Positions 58,652-64,000 of a stretch of 64,000 nucleotides of DNA are shown here, piece by piece. Position 1 is the stretch's first letter. Each line of letters begins with the position of its first letter. Source of the DNA: Ruminococcus sp. Lineage in GTDB: Bacteria; Bacillota; Clostridia; Oscillospirales; Ruminococcaceae. Position numbers and translations under genes: made by a program. A model generated the notes under the pieces. The model searched no databases, had not been told where the DNA came from, and was given only the letters and a program-made list of their open reading frames with translations. Location: assembly GCA_015066785.1 (NCBI GenBank), contig SVNT01000006.1:1-64000 (forward strand), written 5' to 3'.

Positions 58652-61600
58652 TTATGTCAAGGGATTAGCATTTGCTGTTGAGTTGTGTTCAAGGAAGCTC
58701 TCGTTCTTTTCAACCTGAACATTATTGTAAACATCCATACCCGTACCTGCGGGGATGAGCTTACCGATAATGACATTTTCCTTAAGACCCTGGAGCTTAT
58801 CCTTCTTTCCACGGATAGCCGCATCAGTGAGCGCTCTTGTTGTTTCCTGGAATGACGCTGCTGACAGGAAGCTGTCTGAGTTGGATGCCGCCTTTGTGAT
58901 ACCCTGAAGAACAGGTGTCCATGTGATAAGACGGAGACCTTCTTCGCCTGCATCCATTCTCGCCTGAATCTTTGCGTTTTCCTCATAAACTTCTCTGCGG
59001 TCAACGAGGGTATTGTCAATGAGCGAGCTGCTTCCGCCGTCTTCAATCTTAACCTTGCGGAGCATCTGACTTACAATAACCTCGATATGACGGTCGTTGA
59101 TGTCAACACCCTGCTGACGGTAAGTTTTCTGGACTTCGGTGATGATATAGTTCTGAACTGCCTGCTGGCCGTTTACAGAGAGAATATCAACGGGGTTGAT
59201 AGCACCTTCTGTGAGTGATGCTCCCGCTTCGACAGTGTCGCCTTCCTTGACCTTAATCTTGTATCCGTAAGGTACAGGATAGAATTCTTCTGTTCCGTCC
59301 TCGGAAGTGATGACAACATTTCTTGTCTTCTTGATTTCTTCCATGCGGATTGTTCCCGATTCTTTGGCAATGATAGCTGCGTTCTTGGGCTTACGGCTTT
59401 CGAAGAGTTCTTCAACACGGGGAAGACCCTGTGTGATGTCTTCTGCAGATGCGATACCACCTGTGTGGAATGTTCTCATCGTAAGCTGTGTACCGGGTTC
59501 ACCGATTGACTGAGCCGCAATAATTCCGACTGCTTCACCAACTGCAACGAGATTTCCGTTCGCAAGGTTAGCACCGTAACACTTAGCACATACGCCACGC
59601 TTAGCACGGCAGTTGAGCACTGAACGGATTTCGATGTGTGTCTCTCCGATGCTTTCAAGGTATGATACAACCTTTTCAGCGTCAATTTCGTTCATGAGCT
59701 TTGTATGTGACATAATAAGCTCGCCGTTCTTGTCACGGAGGTCGTGTACAAGGTAACGTCCTGTAAGACGCTCAGAGAGCTTTTCAATCATTTCGTTACC
59801 GTTCTTGATTTCGTATACCATGATACCTTCGTCTGTGCCACAGTCATCTTCACGGATGATAACTTCCTGTGAAACGTCAACAAGACGACGTGTGAGGTAT
59901 CCCGAGTCGGCTGTACGAAGAGCCGTATCGGCAAGACCCTTACGGGCACCACGTGATGAAATGAAGTATTCGAGGATGTTAAGACCTTCACGGTAGTTAG
60001 CCTTGATAGGAAGCTCGATTGTCTTACCTGATGTGTTGGAGATAAGTCCACGCATACCTGCGAGCTGCTTTATCTGGTCGATACTACCACGGGCACCTGA
60101 ATCCGCCATCATGAAGATAGGATTGTACTCTCCGAGGTTGGGAGTAAGCATAGCCTTTACATCATTTGTAGCAGCGTCCCATGTCTTGATGAAGAGCTTT
60201 GACTTTTCTTCATCGGAAATATAACCGTATGCATGCTGTTCTGTGATTTCAGCAATCTTCTTTTCAGCCACATCGATAATTCCCTTCTTTTCAGGGGGAA
60301 TTGTTGCGTCGCATACAGCTACTGTAATAGCAGCCCTTGTTGAGAACTTGTATCCGAGAGCCTTGATCTTGTCAAGAACTTCTGATGTTGTTGTTGTTCC
60401 GTGAATACGGATACATCTTTCGATGATTGAAGAAAGCTGCTTCTTCTTTACGAGGAATGAAACCTCGAGGTCGTGCTCTCTCTCGCTGATTGTTCTGTCA
60501 ACATAGCCGAGATTCTGAGGAATAACCTCGTTGAAGATAAGTCTTCCGACAGTAGCGTAGATGAGCTTTGAAATCTGCTTGTCTCCCGCCTTCTTCGAAA
60601 TTCTTACCCTGATAGGTTCCTGAAGAGTTACTATCTTAGCGTCGTAAGCCATAAGTGCTTCGTTGACATCACGGAAAATCTTGATTGTTGAGTTGCCGTT
60701 TTCGTCAACAGCCTTTACATAAGGGTCTTCTCCCGAGAAACCGTCATCTCTTGCTGCGATTTCAGCCTTGATTTCCTTTACACGATCCTTGATTTTAGCC
60801 TTTTCGCTGTCAGACATATTGTCTGCGTTGCTCTTGAGCTTGCTTTCAAGCTCTTCAATTTCCTTCTTGCCTGCCTTCTTGGCTGCCATACGCTCCTTAT
60901 CGAGCTGGTGGTCGAGAGGCTTCATAAGTGTAAGATAGTACGAACCGAGTACCATGTCCTGTGTAGGAACAGCAACGGGGCGTCCGTCTGAGGGCTTGAG
61001 AAGGTTATTTGCCGCAAGCATGAGGAATCTTGCCTCAGCCTGAGCTTCTGCTGAAAGAGGAAGATGGACAGCCATCTGGTCTCCGTCGAAGTCGGCGTTG
61101 AACGCTGTACATACGAGCGGATGGAGCTTGATTGCTCTACCCTCAACAAGTACGGGTTCGAATGCCTGAATACCAAGACGGTGAAGTGTAGGCGCACGGT
61201 TGAGGAATACGGGGTGTCCCTGAATTACGTGTTCGAGAGCATCCCATACTTCGTCGCTTGCACGCTCAACGCTCTTTCTTGCGCTCTTTATGTTGTTTAC
61301 CTTACCTGTGTCTTCAAGGCGCTTCATTACGAAAGGCTTGAAGAGTTCGAGTGCCATTTCCTTGGGGAGACCGCACTGGTACATCTTGAGTTCGGGGCCT
61401 ACAACGATAACCGAACGGCCTGAGTAGTCAACACGCTTACCGAGAAGGTTCTGACGGAAACGTCCCTGCTTACCCTTGAGCATGTCAGAAAGTGACTTGA
61501 GCGCACGGTTGTTCGAACCCGTTACGGGACGACCATGTCTTCCGTTGTCGATAAGTGCGTCAACAGCTTCCTGGAGCATTCTCTTTTCGTTTCTTACCAT

Positions 61601-62437
61601 TATTTCAGGAGCATTAAGCTCAAGCGTCTTCTTGAGTCTGTTGCTTCTTGTGATAACTCGTCTGTAAAGGTCGTTGAGGTCGGATGTTGCGTAACGTCCG
61701 CCGTCGAGCATTACCATAGGTCTTATTTCGGGAGGAATTACAGGGATAACATCAAGTACCATCCATTCAGGTCTGTTGCCTGAAACTCTGAACGCCTCAA
61801 CGATTTCAAGACGCTTGAGGAGTCTGAGTCTCTTCTGGTTGGTTGTTGTCTTTTCGAGTTCTTCCTTGAGCTGAGCTGAGAGTTCATCAAGGTCAATTTC
61901 CTTGAGGAGCTTCTGGATTGCCTCCGCACCCATTTCGGCAACGAAGTCGTCCTGATATTTTTCTCTCATATCATCGTATTCTCTTTCAGAAAGGATGTCT
62001 TTCTTCTTGAGCTCGGTGTTACCGGGGTCGATGACAATGTACTTTGTGAAGTAAAGTACTTCTTCAAGACGCTTCTGGGGGATTTCAAGCATCTGTCCTA
62101 TACGTGAAGGTGTGCCCTTGAAATACCAGATGTGCGACACAGGTGCTGCAAGCTCGATGTGTCCCATTCTTTCACGTCTTACCTTGGAGTTTGTGATTTC
62201 AACTCCGCACTTTTCACATACTCTTCCCTTGTCACGGATTTTCTTGTATCTTCCGCAGGGACATTCCCAGTCCTTTGCAGGTCCGAAGATTCTTTCGCAG
62301 AAAAGTCCGCCCTTTTCGGGTTTCTGAGTACGGTAATTTATTGTCTCGGCCTTTTCAACAACGCCGTAAGACCATTCTCTGATCTGTTCAGGCGATGCAA
62401 GACCGATTTTAATGGACTCAAATGTATTAAATTCCAA
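58652..62437 (-). CDS. rpoC: RNA polymerase subunit beta'
   Basis: This is the largest catalytic subunit of RNA polymerase, 1261 residues. The N-terminal zinc finger (C-P-C-G...C-E-K-C-G), the catalytic N-A-D-F-D-G-D-Q-M magnesium site, the lid and bridge-helix regions and a second zinc site near 900 ([13 protein letters not shown]) are present. An insert rich in Lys and Glu lies near 520-570 ([13 protein letters not shown]). The start is 49 bases after the rpoB stop. Confidence 0.98.
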   Translation of the reverse strand: MEFNTFESIKIGLASPEQIREWSYGVVEKAETINYRTQKPEKGGLFCERIFGPAKDWECPCGRYKKIRDKGRVCEKCGVEITNSKVRRERMGHIELAAPVSHIWYFKGTPSRIGQMLEIPQKRLEEVLYFTKYIVIDPGNTELKKKDILSEREYDDMREKYQDDFVAEMGAEAIQKLLKEIDLDELSAQLKEELEKTTTNQKRLRLLKRLEIVEAFRVSGNRPEWMVLDVIPVIPPEIRPMVMLDGGRYATSDLNDLYRRVITRSNRLKKTLELNAPEIMVRNEKRMLQEAVDALIDNGRHGRPVTGSNNRALKSLSDMLKGKQGRFRQNLLGKRVDYSGRSVIVVGPELKMYQCGLPKEMALELFKPFVMKRLEDTGKVNNIKSARKSVERASDEVWDALEHVIQGHPVFLNRAPTLHRLGIQAFEPVLVEGRAIKLHPLVCTAFNADFDGDQMAVHLPLSAEAQAEARFLMLAANNLLKPSDGRPVAVPTQDMVLGSYYLTLMKPLDHQLDKERMAAKKAGKKEIEELESKLKSNADNMSDSEKAKIKDRVKEIKAEIAARDDGFSGEDPYVKAVDENGNSTIKIFRDVNEALMAYDAKIVTLQEPIRVRISKKAGDKQISKLIYATVGRLIFNEVIPQNLGYVDRTISEREHDLEVSFLVKKKQLSSIIERCIRIHGTTTTSEVLDKIKALGYKFSTRAAITVAVCDATIPPEKKGIIDVAEKKIAEITEQHAYGYISDEEKSKLFIKTWDAATNDVKAMLTPNLGEYNPIFMMADSGARGSIDQIKQLAGMRGLISNTSGKTIELPIKANYREGLNILEYFISSRGARKGLADTALRTADSGYLTRRLVDVSQEVIIREDDCGTDEGIMVYEIKNGNEMIEKLSERLTGRYLVHDLRDKNGELIMSHTKLMNEIDAEKVVSYLESIGETHIEIRSVLNCRAKRGVCAKCYGANLANGNLVAVGEAVGIIAAQSIGEPGTQLTMRTFHTGGIASAEDITQGLPRVEELFESRKPKNAAIIAKESGTIRMEEIKKTRNVVITSEDGTEEFYPVPYGYKIKVKEGDTVEAGASLTEGAINPVDILSVNGQQAVQNYIITEVQKTYRQQGVDINDRHIEVIVSQMLRKVKIEDGGSSSLIDNTLVDRREVYEENAKIQARMDAGEEGLRLITWTPVLQGITKAASNSDSFLSAASFQETTRALTDAAIRGKKDKLQGLKENVIIGKLIPAGTGMDVYNNVQVEKNESFLEHNSTANANPLT

Positions 62438-62486
62438 AGTTCAATCACTCCTATTTATAATCGTTTTTCGGAACTGACAATTCGGA

Positions 62487-64000
62487 TTATTCTTCGTCGT
62501 CGTATTCTTCGTCGGTGTCTTCGCTTCCCTCAATCGTGAAGTTTCCTGCAAGATCGCCTTCATCTACATGATTGGTGACGCTGTCTTCGGAAAGCAACAC
62601 AGGCTGAGGAATAATCTCGTCGTCAAAAGTGAGCTTGAGGTCGATTTCTTCATCGTCCTTGTCAAGCACCTTGACATCGAGTCCGAGTGAACGAAGTTCC
62701 TTGATGAGAACCTTGAATGATTCGGGAATTCCGGGATTCGGAACATTGCGTCCCTTTACGATAGCTTCGTATGTCTTTACACGACCCACAGTATCGTCCG
62801 ACTTGACCGTAAGGATTTCCTGAAGGGTGTAAGCAGCACCGTAAGCTTCGAGTGCCCAAACTTCCATTTCTCCGAATCTCTGACCACCGAACTGAGCCTT
62901 ACCTCCGAGAGGCTGCTGAGTTACGAGTGAGTAAGGACCTACCGAACGTGCGTGAATCTTATCGTCAACAAGGTGATGGAGCTTGAGGTAATACATATAT
63001 CCGACAGTAACCTTGTTGTCGAACTTTTCACCTGTACGTCCGTCGTAAAGTGTGAACTTTCCGTCCTCTGACATATTGAGTGCCTTTGTATTGATTGTTC
63101 CGTACTGCGGGTCAATGAGGAACTCTTCGTCCTTCGACTGTTCCGCAATTTCGTTTGCCATATTGAAGCATTCTCTGATGTCCTCTTCGTGTGCACCGTC
63201 GAATACAGGGGTCATAATCTTCCAGCCGAGAGCCTTTGAAGCCATACCGAGATGTACTTCAAGAACCTGACCGATATTCATTCGTGAAGGTACGCCGAGG
63301 GGGTTGAGAACGATATCAAGCGGTGTTCCGTCTTCGAGGAACGGCATATCTTCGGGAGGAAGGATTCTTGAAACGACACCCTTGTTTCCGTGACGACCTG
63401 CCATCTTGTCTCCGACAGAAATCTTACGCTTCTGTGCTATATAACAACGAACAAGCTTATTTACTCCTGCTGAAAGTTCTTCGCAGTTGTCTCTTGTAAA
63501 TACCTTTACATCAACAACTACGCCCGATTCACCGTGAGGAACACGGAGTGAGCTGTCACGGACTTCTCTGCCCTTTTCGCCGAAAATAGCACGGAGGAGT
63601 CTTTCGTGTGCTGTAAGTTCTGTTTCACCCTTGGGTGCAACCTTACCTACGAGAATATCTCCCGAACGGACCTCTGCACCGATACGGATGATACCGTCTT
63701 CGTCAAGGTCCTTGAGAGCGTCTTCGCCGACGCTGGGAATATCTCTTGTGATTTCTTCGGGTCCGAGTTTTGTGACTCTCGCTTCGATTTCGTATTCTTC
63801 GATATGAATAGATGTGAATCTGTCGTATCTTACGAGGTTTTCGTTAAGAAGAACAGCGTCTTCGTAGTTGTAACCTTCCCATGTCATGAAGCCGATGAGT
63901 GAGTTCTTACCGAGTGAGATTTCACCGTCGCATGTTGCGGGACCGTCAGCAAGTACCTGTCCGACATGAACTCTTTCGCCCTTGTCAACAATAGGTCTCT
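62487..64000 (-). CDS. rpoB: RNA polymerase subunit beta (C-terminal part)
   Basis: This open frame runs off the right edge of the window; about 504 C-terminal residues are visible. The part seen includes [26 protein letters not shown] and [22 protein letters not shown]. It ends in an acidic tail ([14 protein letters not shown]) of the kind found in clostridial RpoB. The rifampicin-resistance region lies outside the window. Co-transcribed with rpoC. Confidence 0.98.
   Translation of the reverse strand, partial: RPIVDKGERVHVGQVLADGPATCDGEISLGKNSLIGFMTWEGYNYEDAVLLNENLVRYDRFTSIHIEEYEIEARVTKLGPEEITRDIPSVGEDALKDLDEDGIIRIGAEVRSGDILVGKVAPKGETELTAHERLLRAIFGEKGREVRDSSLRVPHGESGVVVDVKVFTRDNCEELSAGVNKLVRCYIAQKRKISVGDKMAGRHGNKGVVSRILPPEDMPFLEDGTPLDIVLNPLGVPSRMNIGQVLEVHLGMASKALGWKIMTPVFDGAHEEDIRECFNMANEIAEQSKDEEFLIDPQYGTINTKALNMSEDGKFTLYDGRTGEKFDNKVTVGYMYYLKLHHLVDDKIHARSVGPYSLVTQQPLGGKAQFGGQRFGEMEVWALEAYGAAYTLQEILTVKSDDTVGRVKTYEAIVKGRNVPNPGIPESFKVLIKELRSLGLDVKVLDKDDEEIDLKLTFDDEIIPQPVLLSEDSVTNHVDEGDLAGNFTIEGSEDTDEEYDDEE

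Overview
The window reads as a chromosomal segment of a low-to-moderate GC member of the Clostridia, most like Ruminococcus and its relatives in the Oscillospiraceae. The basis is AAGGAG-type ribosome binding sites, sigma-A promoters with 17-base spacers, a trimeric/tetrameric [FeFe]-hydrogenase, pyruvate phosphate dikinase, L-lactate dehydrogenase, a lone flagellin and glycogen enzymes. The genus assignment is an inference from gene content. There is no rRNA, no prophage and no CRISPR array. The right edge cuts rpoB.

Layout. 0-11.5 kb: ppdK (reverse), then glmU, a lipoprotein, a small XRE regulator divergent from a membrane protein with twin operators, pth-mfd and fba. 11.5-14.9 kb: a 271-bp inverted-repeat element, an unusual acyltransferase-CapA-SGNH fusion protein and tRNA-Ala(CGC). 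15-18.7 kb: a tiny NPSTG surface protein and a three-gene SPFH / zinc-ribbon / TPM membrane module. 18.7-24.1 kb: housekeeping genes (Mrp ATPase, ldh, nth, a sodium symporter). 24.2-34 kb, all reverse: the hydrogenase operon (NuoE-like, histidine-kinase-type ATPase, HndB-, HndC- and HndD-like) and, directly upstream, an operon of DRTGG protein, ATPase, sensory-type [FeFe]-hydrogenase, DRTGG protein, PHP phosphoesterase, nicotinamidase-like hydrolase and pyrophosphatase. 34-38.6 kb: uvrC, rsmD-coaD, a coiled-coil protein, a duplicated non-coding sequence and an acetyltransferase. 38.6-43.2 kb, reverse: prs, flagellin with an extra tail, a small protein, a YhfC protease and an HD-GYP response regulator. 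43.4-54.8 kb: signalling (EAL protein, PAS-GGDEF-like protein), a GH25 muramidase and a reverse operon that embeds a GlgX-type debranching enzyme in an RsbU/RsbV/RsbW-like partner-switching module. 54.8-64 kb: SRP RNA, dnaX (with a candidate -1 frameshift site), ybaB, recR, a 45-codon gene, an amidase and the reverse rpoB-rpoC operon.

How it fits together. The hydrogenase block is the most coherent system: an electron-bifurcating-type hydrogenase beside a divergent hydrogenase whose proton-relay cysteine is alanine, as in putative H2 sensors, with two ATP-binding kinase-like proteins, two DRTGG proteins and a PHP phosphoesterase. The hydrogenase promoter carries a perfect 22-bp palindrome over its -10 box that resembles a Rex-type redox operator. 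The second cluster worth study is the partner-switching operon containing glycogen debranching enzyme, flanked by cyclic-di-GMP-type proteins.
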